A DNA stretch of 10,461 nt from Bifidobacteriaceae bacterium NR021 (lineage in GTDB: Bacteria; Actinomycetota; Actinomycetes; Actinomycetales; Bifidobacteriaceae). Made by a program: the position numbers and the translations under genes. The DNA lies in NCBI GenBank assembly GCA_003585845.1, contig NQOP01000002.1, forward strand, positions 218,306-228,766, written 5' to 3'. The notes under the pieces are model-generated. The model was not told the DNA's origin. It saw nothing but the letters and a program-made list of their open reading frames with translations, and did not search any database. This document shows, one piece after another, positions 1 through 6,772 of the stretch. Position 1 is the first letter of the stretch; each line of letters opens with the position of its first letter.

Positions 1-21
1 TTGTTGTTCGCGTTCAGTCAT
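1..21 (-). CDS. start of an unidentified protein, cut by the window edge
   Basis: An ATG at 21..19 on the minus strand opens a frame reading MTEREQQ before the window ends. A purine-rich GAGG lies about five bases upstream (within 27-31), a plausible Shine-Dalgarno sequence. It would be the next gene after recG in the same direction. Seven residues are too few to identify a family. The call rests only on the start codon and ribosome binding site, so it could be a chance ATG. Confidence 0.4.
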
Positions 22-311
22 TGTCGCCTCATCTCTATTGTGATTACAAATGATGCCTACTATCTAGGATATTCACAATTCTCATAATATGCACGTAAAT
101 TTATGTAATTTTGTTGTTTTTTTATATTATATCTAACAAAAGTTGATATTAATTATAAATTAAAAATAGCTTTATTACAGTATTTTTTACTAAATTAAGT
201 GCATAAATATGCAATAATTTTTTCTTTATACTTTTATTTATAGGATATTTTATTTATACAATATTTTAATTTTATAAGATATTTTGCGCGCAAATTCAGA
301 ACTTTAGAATT
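22..311. other. very AT-rich intergenic spacer downstream of recG
   Basis: This 290-bp gap is far richer in A+T than the rest of the window and holds no credible reading frame. TATAAT-like strings occur on the minus strand (for example at 131..126, and TATTAT near 90-95), but none has a convincing -35 partner at 16-18 bp, so no promoter is called. A perfect 12-bp palindrome, TTTGCGCGCAAA, sits at 283-294 just after the recG stop; it lacks a following U-tract on the minus strand, so it is not called a terminator. The promoter of the next minus-strand gene probably lies somewhere here. Confidence 0.6.
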
Positions 312-2753
312 TTAATTGCTTACGATTTGTGCACTTCCGCCTCTCGTAAAATCAAGCACTGCACCTGCAAGATACGGCAACGAAACAAGATGAGCGTCTT
401 TTTGCAAAGTCTCCAACGCATCTTCACGAGCCATAGCGATAATCTTTGCATCCTTAACAACTCGCAAAATCTTCAAACTCGAGCGACCACCCGACTGCTT
501 ATCGCCAAGAACATCGCCAACATTGCGCAATTCCAAATCTTTTTTAGCAATTACGGCACCATCTAGCGAATTTTCAACAACTTGCAAACGTTCCTGAGCA
601 AGACTTCCATCCTCAGTTTGCGCAACCAAAAATGCCCAAGAATTCGTGCCACCACGCCCAACACGCCCACGCAACTGATGCAATTGCGCAAGACCAAAAC
701 GATCCGCGTCAAAAATCACAATGCAACTCGCTTGAGGCACATCAACACCGACCTCAATAACCGTTGTAGCAACAAGAACTTGCACATCTCCGCGTGCAAA
801 ACGTTCCATCGTTTCGCGTTTCGTAGCATCATCGTCGCGACCAGTAAGCTTAGCAAAAGTAACGCCTTTAAATTGCAGCAAAGCTGAAAGCCGCTTCAAA
901 ATGCCGTTAACTGTATGAAGTTTACGCAAAGAATCTGCGCTATTTTCTTCAGATTGATTAGATTGCACAGATTGCGAAACATCTTCAAAACCTTCAGATT
1001 CATCGCTATCAAAATCCCTACCAAAATTACTAGCAGAAGCGCTAGCAGAAGCACTGCCAGAATCTCTACCAGAATCCTCATTAAAATCATCATCAATATG
1101 CGCACAAACAACATACGCACGCTCACCTGCATCAATGCGAGCACGAATATGCGCAAACATTCTCGCCATAGTATTCGCATCCGACTCTTGCACAACAAAA
1201 GTGCGAATAGGTTTTCTGCCTCCTGGCAATTCAGTTAAATACGAAGCATCCAAATCACCGAACCACGTCATAGCAGCAGAGCGCGGAATAGGCGTTGCAG
1301 TCATTACTAAAAGATGCGGTGTAAAAGACTTTTCAGCACTATCATGCGGATCTATACTCATTTTGCGCAACAAAACATCGCGCTGCTCGACACCAAAACG
1401 ATGTTGCTCGTCAATAATTACCAAAGCTAAATTAGTCGGTTTAAAAGTCGACGAGAACGCTGCATGAGTTGCAACAATAAGCGAAGGCTCCCCACTTGCA
1501 ACACTCGCTAGCGCACGTCTGCGATCCGCAAGTCTCATGCCGCCAGTTACTACGATTACAGGCACTTTTAGATTCGCGCGCGCAATCATTTGGCGCAAAT
1601 TTTCGGCATGTTGAGACGCCAGAACTTGAGTAGGAGCCACAAGCACAGCCTGATAGCCTGATCCAACTGCCTCAAGCATTGCAGCGAGCGCAACAACTGT
1701 TTTTCCGGAACCAACTTCACCTTGAAGCAAGCGACGCATCGGATGGTACTCACGCATGTCACGTACAATCTCATCAATTACATCTTTTTGACCTGCAGTA
1801 AGCTCAAACGGCAAACTTTCCACAAATTCATTTCTTATAAGAGAATTATTACAGGATTTTGCTTGATTATCTTTAGAATCTTCACGAGATCGCAATACAG
1901 CTACTTGGGAAATAAAAGCTTCTTCATAGCGCAACGAGTCAACAGCTTTGTAAAATTCGTCAACTGATTGCGGATTATGAATTGAGTATATTGCTGACGC
2001 TCTAGTCATGAGGTTACGTTTTTTTAGCACTGATTCAGGCGTAATATTTGGGATTTGCAGGGATTCAGTAGTGCAAGTTGCGGAATTTTTAGAATCTGCG
2101 GAATCTGCGGAATCTTCAGAATCTTTAGAAAGTGCAGAAAGTATAGAAAGTATAGTTTCGTGAATATGCTCACTAGAGATTCGCGAATTGGCATGATACA
2201 CAGGCATAGGCGCACTCATACGCACCAAACCATCTTCCACACTTCTTACAGTATCGCGAGATTGATGCAAGCTATCGCTTTCTTCTACAGCAGATACAGT
2301 TAGAATTTGAGGATGCGTAAATTGCAATTTACCATTAAAAGCGCTAGATGTGCCGCCAACAACAACCATTTCGTCAACATGCATCTTTGCAGAAAGCCAC
2401 TGAGCGTATTGACGATTTTTAGAAAAATAAATAAGTTGAGCTACTGCTTGCATATCTTGCAAAACGTTAATTTCGATTCTAAATCCGCGACGAGCGTTCA
2501 TAGGCACAACGTTAATTGACTGAACTTGCGCATAGAAAGCCACTTCTTCGCCAATTTTTACATCTTTTAAGTTCGCAATTCTCAGTGGACTTGCAACTCT
2601 AAACGGGTAGTAAGTTAACGCGTCTTCGACTGTGACTATGCCCAAAGATTTTAATGCAGAAACGCGTCGCTTATTGCTGATTATCGCAGAAAGCGAAGTA
2701 TGCATTTTGGCTGAGTTCGTGGGCGTATTTAGCATATTTCGATTATAAATCAT
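312..2753 (-). CDS. recG: ATP-dependent DNA helicase RecG
   Basis: RecG is a monomeric superfamily 2 helicase that remodels stalled forks and Holliday junctions. Numbered from the ATG used here (813 residues), the order is a wedge/OB region (about 60-160), then helicase motifs: Walker A GEVGSGKT (about 345-352), DEQH box (about 448-451), TATPIPR (about 485-491), TTVIEVGVDVP (about 663-673), QLRGRVGRG (about 693-701), and a C-terminal KDLELRN...GDKQSGG segment. At 813 residues it exceeds the usual 690-740 because of two low-complexity insertions (about 200-228 and 555-610) encoded by tandem repeats. Start: TTG 2759, ATG 2753 and ATG 2735 are all in frame and none has a Shine-Dalgarno. A perfect TATAAT lies exactly six bases before ATG 2735, so a leaderless start there (807 residues) is a serious alternative. 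It is separated from rpmB by a terminator. Confidence 0.96.
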   Translation of the reverse strand: MIYNRNMLNTPTNSAKMHTSLSAIISNKRRVSALKSLGIVTVEDALTYYPFRVASPLRIANLKDVKIGEEVAFYAQVQSINVVPMNARRGFRIEINVLQDMQAVAQLIYFSKNRQYAQWLSAKMHVDEMVVVGGTSSAFNGKLQFTHPQILTVSAVEESDSLHQSRDTVRSVEDGLVRMSAPMPVYHANSRISSEHIHETILSILSALSKDSEDSADSADSKNSATCTTESLQIPNITPESVLKKRNLMTRASAIYSIHNPQSVDEFYKAVDSLRYEEAFISQVAVLRSREDSKDNQAKSCNNSLIRNEFVESLPFELTAGQKDVIDEIVRDMREYHPMRRLLQGEVGSGKTVVALAAMLEAVGSGYQAVLVAPTQVLASQHAENLRQMIARANLKVPVIVVTGGMRLADRRRALASVASGEPSLIVATHAAFSSTFKPTNLALVIIDEQHRFGVEQRDVLLRKMSIDPHDSAEKSFTPHLLVMTATPIPRSAAMTWFGDLDASYLTELPGGRKPIRTFVVQESDANTMARMFAHIRARIDAGERAYVVCAHIDDDFNEDSGRDSGSASASASASNFGRDFDSDESEGFEDVSQSVQSNQSEENSADSLRKLHTVNGILKRLSALLQFKGVTFAKLTGRDDDATKRETMERFARGDVQVLVATTVIEVGVDVPQASCIVIFDADRFGLAQLHQLRGRVGRGGTNSWAFLVAQTEDGSLAQERLQVVENSLDGAVIAKKDLELRNVGDVLGDKQSGGRSSLKILRVVKDAKIIAMAREDALETLQKDAHLVSLPYLAGAVLDFTRGGSAQIVSN
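1029..1076 (-). repeat. in-frame 12-nt tandem repeat in recG (four units)
   Basis: Four degenerate 12-nt units run back to back at 1029-1040, 1041-1052, 1053-1064 and 1065-1076. On the coding strand they encode DSGR-DSGS-ASAS-ASAS, inside the low-complexity stretch of RecG between the start of helicase domain 2 (AYVVCAHI) and the LKRLS...GVTFAKL segment. The period is a multiple of three, so changes in copy number would keep the frame. Confidence 0.85.
2083..2154 (-). repeat. in-frame 9-nt tandem repeat in recG (eight units)
   Basis: Eight degenerate 9-nt units of the form GAAtctgcg/GAAagtata (plus-strand reading) fill 2083-2154. On the coding strand they specify a tripeptide repeat X-(L/D/N)-S: ILS, ILS, ALS, KDS, EDS, ADS, ADS, KNS. 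The array lies between the wedge domain and the helicase core of RecG. Several adjacent units are identical or differ by one or two bases, which suggests recent slippage. Confidence 0.88.
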
Positions 2754-2793
2754 CCGCAATCAGGAATATAACGTGCGCGCGAAAAATATGCAA
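2742..2793 (-). promoter_or_regulatory. candidate recG promoter(s), near-leaderless
   Basis: Two overlapping promoter readings occur between the rpmB terminator and the recG start. One has a TTGCAT -35 (2793..2788), a 17-bp spacer and a TATATT -10 (2770..2765). It would start RNA near 2758, only a few bases before ATG 2753. The other is a perfect TATAAT (2747..2742) six bases before ATG 2735, with no recognisable -35. Both imply little or no 5' leader, which fits the absence of a Shine-Dalgarno. Leaderless mRNAs are common in Actinobacteria. Which reading is used is not decided by sequence. Confidence 0.5.
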
Positions 2794-2797
2794 ATAC

Positions 2798-2824
2798 AAA
2801 AAAGCCCCGAGCAACACTCAGGGC
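2798..2824 (-). terminator. intrinsic terminator after rpmB
   Basis: On the minus strand, an 8-bp GC-rich stem (arms 2817-2824 and 2804-2811, with one G-U pair and a five-base loop) is followed directly by six T (2803..2798). It lies about 30 bases past the rpmB stop, in the right orientation to end rpmB transcripts before recG. Confidence 0.92.
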
Positions 2825-2855
2825 CTTACAATTTAAACGCAATACAATGCGCGAA

Positions 2856-3050
2856 TCACGCCTCAACGCGCTGAACCTTGCCAGCCTTAATGCATTTCAC
2901 GCACACACGAAGGCGAACGTTCTCGCCATCAATGGTGGTGCGAACCGGCTGAAGGTTCGGGCGGAAGGTGCGCTTATTGCGGATATGCGAATGTGAAACA
3001 GTGAAACCAGTCTGAGGTCCCTTGCCACATACTGCGCAACGAGCTGCCAT
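2856..3050 (-). CDS. rpmB: 50S ribosomal protein L28 (zinc-binding form)
   Basis: This 64-residue protein begins [11 protein letters not shown] and matches bacterial L28. Two CxxC pairs, C5/C8 and C50/C53, form the zinc-ribbon version of the family; paralogues without these cysteines are often Zur-controlled in Actinobacteria, so this looks like the constitutive housekeeping copy. The open frame extends upstream to 3092, but the family N-terminus and an AGGAG at 62..58 (seven bases before the ATG) fix the start at 3050. It is followed by its own terminator. It lies 128 bp after the isomerase fusion gene with no terminator recognised between them, so read-through is possible. Confidence 0.97.
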   Translation of the reverse strand: MAARCAVCGKGPQTGFTVSHSHIRNKRTFRPNLQPVRTTIDGENVRLRVCVKCIKAGKVQRVEA

Positions 3051-3057
3051 AATTGGA

Positions 3058-3062
3058 CTCCT
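3058..3062 (-). promoter_or_regulatory. rpmB ribosome binding site
   Basis: AGGAG on the minus strand sits seven bases before ATG 3050. It decides the rpmB start over the longer upstream extension of the same frame. Confidence 0.85.
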
Positions 3063-3071
3063 ATTTTCTTT

Positions 3072-3129
3072 GACTTGCAAGTCTTGCGTCATTCAAACAC
3101 ACGAACTACTTACGCAAATTACTTACGCA
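3072..3129. repeat. palindrome and paired direct repeats in the rpmB upstream region
   Basis: The gap between the isomerase fusion gene and rpmB holds a perfect 12-bp palindrome, GACTTGCAAGTC (3072-3083), ten bases upstream of the rpmB Shine-Dalgarno. It also holds two copies of TACTTACGCA (3107-3116 and 3120-3129) with a 13-bp period. As RNA the palindrome would give only a weak four-pair hairpin, so a DNA-binding role is more plausible if it has any role. I could not place a confident -35/-10 pair here. The rpmB promoter is presumably in this gap. Confidence 0.4.
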
Positions 3130-3178
3130 CATTGCATAAACAAATAAGCACGCTTGAACGCACAACTACACAAGTATA

Positions 3179-5530
3179 TCACTTACCAAGACAATCCGCA
3201 CGCACGAACTCAGTCTTTTCTTGTAAATCCTTAACTGTCTTGCACCCAAGAAGAGCCATAATCACCCTAATTTGCTTCTTCCAGTTATCAATTTGCAAAG
3301 AAAGAGCATCCTCACCTTCATGAATAAGCGTATGCAAAAACTCGCCAGCGACACCAACTGCCGAAGCACCCAAAGCCAACGCGCGCACAACATCCAAAGG
3401 CGTGCGAACTCCTCCGCTTGCGAAAACTTCCATATTTTTTAACGAATCACACTTGCGTATGTCAACCAGCGACTCAACAGTAGTAAGACCCCAATCAGCC
3501 AAATAATCACAGTCGCCTAAGTTCCTGCGAGCATTTTCTATCGTTACAAAATTAGTTCCGCCACGACCAGAAACATCTACAGTGCGCACTCCAACATCTT
3601 TAAGACGCTGAACATCTTTAGCAGAAATTCCGCATCCAGTTTCCTTCACAATCACAGGCACCTTTAGAGCTTCGCACGCACTGACAATAGACTCAATATT
3701 GCGCAACCAATTTCGAAAATCGCGATCGCCTTCTTGCATAACCAACTCTTGTGCAGCATTTAAATGCACTTGTAACGCATTCGCATGAATCATGTTTACA
3801 GCACGCAATGCATCAGACGCGCTAGTTCCAGCGCTAACATTTGCCATCACAAATCCATGTGGATTTTCGCTTCTTATGACACTGAAAGTGCTGAGTAAAG
3901 TTTCGTCTCGAAGAGCAGCACTCAAAGATCCACTCGCCATAGCAACAGAATTTTTTGCAGCAACTCTAGCAAGACTTGCATTCACTTTTTTAGCAGCATC
4001 ACTTCCGCCGGTCATTGCGTTAATATATATCGGCGAGCACCAATGCACAGAATCGCATACTTCGCTTCCTAGCACGCTCACACTATCATCAATTTCTTCA
4101 AGCGTGACTTGCGGCAAAGCATTCGGCACAAAACGCACTTTGTCAAAATCTGAATCTGCACGAGTTTTATACTGCTTGTCCGCAAGCACAATATGCGCGT
4201 CTTTTCGGTTTTGTATTGTGCAAGATTGAGCAGATTGCATATTAAGCTCGTTACGCTTAGCAAACGCGTCTAATACAATATTTTCAGAAGGCTTACCAGT
4301 TCCAAAAATTTCCGTAACATCAATATTCAATGGCTTTATTCCATTGGCTTCCCAAGTAGATTTCATAGTTTCAATTACATTATTGTCATAAATTGTCGAC
4401 AGCGCAATTGCGCAATCTCCTCCGCCTGCACCGCTAGTTTTTGCAGGAATACCGGCACAAGTCGCAATTTCAATAAATTTTGTAAGTTCACGCGTTTCGA
4501 TAACAGTTCCAGTAAGAGCACTTAATTTTTGCAACAACGCACGATTTTGAGCAAAACCGCTATAGATTTCGCTTATTTCAAACTTTTCAATTGCGCGCGC
4601 AAGTTTTTGCACGCAAATCTCACTTTGTTTGCAAAAATCTTCGTAAGTGAAAGATTGAATTTTTTTGTCAAAAGCACTAGTTTCGACGCTACTTTCAGCG
4701 TTACTTTCAGCATTACTTTCCGTACTAGTTTTAACGCTACTTTCTACGCTACTTACTAGCTTTGCGCTAGACGCAGGAGAACCAGTCCACCCGACTAAAA
4801 GTCTTAGCGACTTATCTACATTTAAACGCTTAACTTCCAGGCGCGGCCACTTTTTGTGCAACAACTCACCGAAATCAGAGCATCCGGATTTTACTAGCGT
4901 AAGCTCAGCTTCAAGCCACTCGCGGTTATACGCGCGATACATAATCCAACCGCCATAAGAGCTGGCAGCAACGTCTCCACCACTTCCGGATTTTTTAACA
5001 CTCGACGACGCAATTAACGCTAGCTTGCAAATTTCTGGAGTCGAAAGATTCAAATCATACCATTTGCACAACGCGCGAATAACTGCGACAGTTACTGCAG
5101 CAGAAGATCCAAGACCGTATTTTCTACCAGTTTTTGCATCATCAAGTTCGCTAGAAATATGCACATTGTAACTTTTGCGGTTAATATTTGGCGCACATTC
5201 CTCACTAGCATAAGCGTCAACTACACTCATTGCTGCAAGCACATAAGCATATTTTCCGTCGTTTTGTATTTCAATACTTCCGTCGGATGCACGCGCCCAA
5301 AGAAGCGGTTTATATTTTTCGCCATCTGAGGTAATTACACCACAATAATTTCTGCTACTAGGCGTATTTTTCTGCAAATTTTCGCGTAACTCTTCGTTTA
5401 AAGTTTCATCACTTACGCTAACCGTCACATAACGATTAACAGCAGCAACAATTGCAGCACAGCCGTCAACAACAGCATACTCGCCAGCAATATAAAGCTT
5501 TCCTGGGGCACTAGAGCGCACTTGAGTCAT
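3179..5530 (-). CDS. phosphomevalonate kinase fused to type 2 IPP isomerase
   Basis: One uninterrupted 783-residue frame carries two enzymes. Residues 1 to about 410 are a GHMP-family phosphomevalonate kinase: APGKLYIAGEY (8-18), KYGLGSSAA (137-145), and GAGGGDC (367-373). After a linker (about 413-440), residues 441 to the end are an FMN-dependent type 2 isopentenyl diphosphate isomerase: RKDAHI (442-447), NAMTGG (504-509), the conserved H-x-N-x-x-Q-E segment (H589, N591, Q594, E595), SGRGGTNF (654-661), and ASGGVRTPLD (704-713). The kinase makes diphosphomevalonate and the isomerase interconverts IPP and DMAPP; the step between them is MvaD, encoded just upstream. A Ser/Glu/Ala-rich insertion (258-287) interrupts the kinase half. 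The ATG lies nine bases after the mvaD stop, with an AGGCGG-like site overlapping that stop, which indicates translational coupling. The family assignment is firm; that both domains are active is inferred from motifs. Confidence 0.93.
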   Translation of the reverse strand: MTQVRSSAPGKLYIAGEYAVVDGCAAIVAAVNRYVTVSVSDETLNEELRENLQKNTPSSRNYCGVITSDGEKYKPLLWARASDGSIEIQNDGKYAYVLAAMSVVDAYASEECAPNINRKSYNVHISSELDDAKTGRKYGLGSSAAVTVAVIRALCKWYDLNLSTPEICKLALIASSSVKKSGSGGDVAASSYGGWIMYRAYNREWLEAELTLVKSGCSDFGELLHKKWPRLEVKRLNVDKSLRLLVGWTGSPASSAKLVSSVESSVKTSTESNAESNAESSVETSAFDKKIQSFTYEDFCKQSEICVQKLARAIEKFEISEIYSGFAQNRALLQKLSALTGTVIETRELTKFIEIATCAGIPAKTSGAGGGDCAIALSTIYDNNVIETMKSTWEANGIKPLNIDVTEIFGTGKPSENIVLDAFAKRNELNMQSAQSCTIQNRKDAHIVLADKQYKTRADSDFDKVRFVPNALPQVTLEEIDDSVSVLGSEVCDSVHWCSPIYINAMTGGSDAAKKVNASLARVAAKNSVAMASGSLSAALRDETLLSTFSVIRSENPHGFVMANVSAGTSASDALRAVNMIHANALQVHLNAAQELVMQEGDRDFRNWLRNIESIVSACEALKVPVIVKETGCGISAKDVQRLKDVGVRTVDVSGRGGTNFVTIENARRNLGDCDYLADWGLTTVESLVDIRKCDSLKNMEVFASGGVRTPLDVVRALALGASAVGVAGEFLHTLIHEGEDALSLQIDNWKKQIRVIMALLGCKTVKDLQEKTEFVRADCLGK
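4670..4759 (-). repeat. low-complexity repeat inside the phosphomevalonate kinase domain
   Basis: Residues 258-287 of the fusion protein are built from near-repeats of Ser-Xaa-Glu-Ser (SVES, SVKT, STES, NAES, NAES, SVET). The DNA shows repeated 12-nt blocks of the type AGCGTTACTTTC / AGCATTACTTTC on the plus strand. The stretch sits between the second and third GHMP motifs, where family members usually have an ordinary loop. Confidence 0.75.
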
Positions 5531-5539
5531 ATTATCCGC

Positions 5540-6637
5540 CTATTTTAAACTCGTACTCACCGTCACAGCGTCACCTGGCAGCGCAATCGCAAATTTCGGC
5601 TCGCAATATTCTGTATTACAAAAAACGCTAGAATTACGCAAACCATCCTCAACTCGCGCACGCAACTGACACATTGCACGATAAGCATCATCTCCAGAAG
5701 TAAGCACCTTCACATTCGGACCAGCATCCATCGTAGACCACACCAGCCAACCATCTTTTCGCATATTTTTAACCGCTTCAAGCACAATATGCGTTTTGCT
5801 AGTCAAATAATTCACCGATGGAACAGCATTATGCATAGTTTCGTGCATTCCAAAAGCATTGCGTTCAACAACCTCGCCCAATTGCTCAATATCTGCTCGC
5901 TTAATTGCGTTTTTAGCAATTTCAAGGTCGTCCTTCGACTGCTCAACCCATTGCATATACGTTGGCGAAGTTTCAACCGTTCTGCGCATCGCTTCCCGGC
6001 TAGAAATCGGCTTTTTACTATCGTCCAAAGTGACGACAATCATAGCAAGGTTTAAATTTTTAAGCGCAACTTGTGCATTTTCAATAGGCTCTGCATAAGA
6101 TGTTTCGTCGTCGCAACCTGCATGCCAAATTGAAAGTCCTCCAAAAATCGAACGACAAGCTGAACCAGAACCACGTCTTGCAAGTCTAGAAAGTTCTCGT
6201 GGAGTTAGGTTTAATCCAGCAGCGTACGAGGCAGCAGACGCAAGAGCTGCAAAGCCAGACGCGCTCGAAGCAAGACCAGCGGCAGTTGGCACAATATTAT
6301 GCGAAATAACGCTTGCTTTCGTTGAAATTCCTGCAATTTCACGTACCAAATCGAGCATAGCGACTACGCGACGAAAAGTTTTTGCAGACGGCGAAATCTT
6401 TTCATTATCTAAAGTAAAAGTATCTTGTTCAAGATTATTCGCAAAACTTACGCTTGTAGTTGTAGACAAATCCGAAAGGGTGAGCGAAAGCGAGGAAGTA
6501 TAAGGCAAAATCAGCTTTTCATCGCGCTTACCCCAATACTTAATCAGCGCAATATTCGCGTTTGCTTTAGCAAAAGCTGAGTTGGGTGAAAGACTAGCGT
6601 CAAACGTTATTTTTGGCTGAATTTCAACATTTTGCAT
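5540..6637 (-). CDS. mvaD: diphosphomevalonate decarboxylase
   Basis: MvaD performs the ATP-dependent decarboxylation of mevalonate 5-diphosphate to IPP in the cytoplasm. The 365-residue protein shows the family signatures: ANIALIKYWGKRD (27-39), the ATP-binding GLASSASGFAAL (121-132), SGSACRS with Arg162 (157-163), and MDAGPNVK (303-310), whose Asp304 corresponds to the catalytic aspartate. The length is a little above the usual 320-340, mostly at the N-terminus. ATG 6637 is preceded by AGAGG with a six-base gap, which supports this start. The phosphomevalonate kinase-isomerase gene follows nine bases after its stop, so the two are almost certainly co-transcribed. Confidence 0.96.
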   Translation of the reverse strand: MQNVEIQPKITFDASLSPNSAFAKANANIALIKYWGKRDEKLILPYTSSLSLTLSDLSTTTSVSFANNLEQDTFTLDNEKISPSAKTFRRVVAMLDLVREIAGISTKASVISHNIVPTAAGLASSASGFAALASAASYAAGLNLTPRELSRLARRGSGSACRSIFGGLSIWHAGCDDETSYAEPIENAQVALKNLNLAMIVVTLDDSKKPISSREAMRRTVETSPTYMQWVEQSKDDLEIAKNAIKRADIEQLGEVVERNAFGMHETMHNAVPSVNYLTSKTHIVLEAVKNMRKDGWLVWSTMDAGPNVKVLTSGDDAYRAMCQLRARVEDGLRNSSVFCNTEYCEPKFAIALPGDAVTVSTSLK

Positions 6638-6691
6638 GCTGTTCCTCTTGCGGCAGATAAGTAATTCTCGTTTGTTAATGTGCTAGTCAAT

Positions 6692-6700
6692 ATTTTAGCA
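6692..6700 (-). promoter_or_regulatory. candidate extended -10 promoter of mvaD
   Basis: On the minus strand, TGC-TAAAAT (6700..6692) forms an extended -10 element. Transcription would start near 6685, about 48 bases before the mvaD ATG. The -35 region (6715-6720) does not match consensus, which is tolerated in extended -10 promoters. It suggests that mvaD and the fusion gene can be expressed separately from mvk. Confidence 0.45.
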
Positions 6701-6724
6701 AAACAGTGCGCACAAGCTTCTTTT

Positions 6725-6750
6725 CTTTAAACAAATGTAAAGTTTATGCC
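6725..6750 (+). promoter_or_regulatory. operator-like 26-bp element, copy C (mvk-mvaD gap)
   Basis: Read on the plus strand, this is CTTTA-N6-TGTAAAGTTTATGCC. It matches 21 of 26 positions of the two elements upstream of rpsF, with the same spacing between half-sites. It lies just upstream of the candidate mvaD promoter (about -40 to -65), a usual place for an activator or co-operator. The half-sites CTTTA and TAAAG are inverted, as expected for a dimeric DNA-binding protein. No known regulator is recognised. Confidence 0.5.
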
Positions 6751-6772
6751 ACATTTCAAGTAAAAATAAGAT

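Noticed and set aside
283..294. Palindrome TTTGCGCGCAAA just after recG as a terminator
   Set aside because: No T-run follows on the minus strand, and the self-complementary core would leave little loop. It may be a protein site or chance.
292..312. AAATTC/GAATTT inverted repeat overlapping the recG stop
   Set aside because: Six A/T-rich pairs in very AT-rich DNA, with no U-tract; expected by chance.
1029..2154. Repeats in recG as a CRISPR-like or mobile element
   Set aside because: The units are short, in frame and without spacers; they are coding microsatellites.
3895..3908. GTAAAGTTTCG string as a fourth copy of the 26-bp element
   Set aside because: It lies in the isomerase coding sequence, has no CTTTA partner at the right distance and lacks the TGCC end.
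3792..4229. Open frame of 145 codons on the plus strand
   Set aside because: It lies wholly antisense to the isomerase domain of a clearly coding gene, has no ribosome binding site I can see, and its sequence matches no family I recognise.
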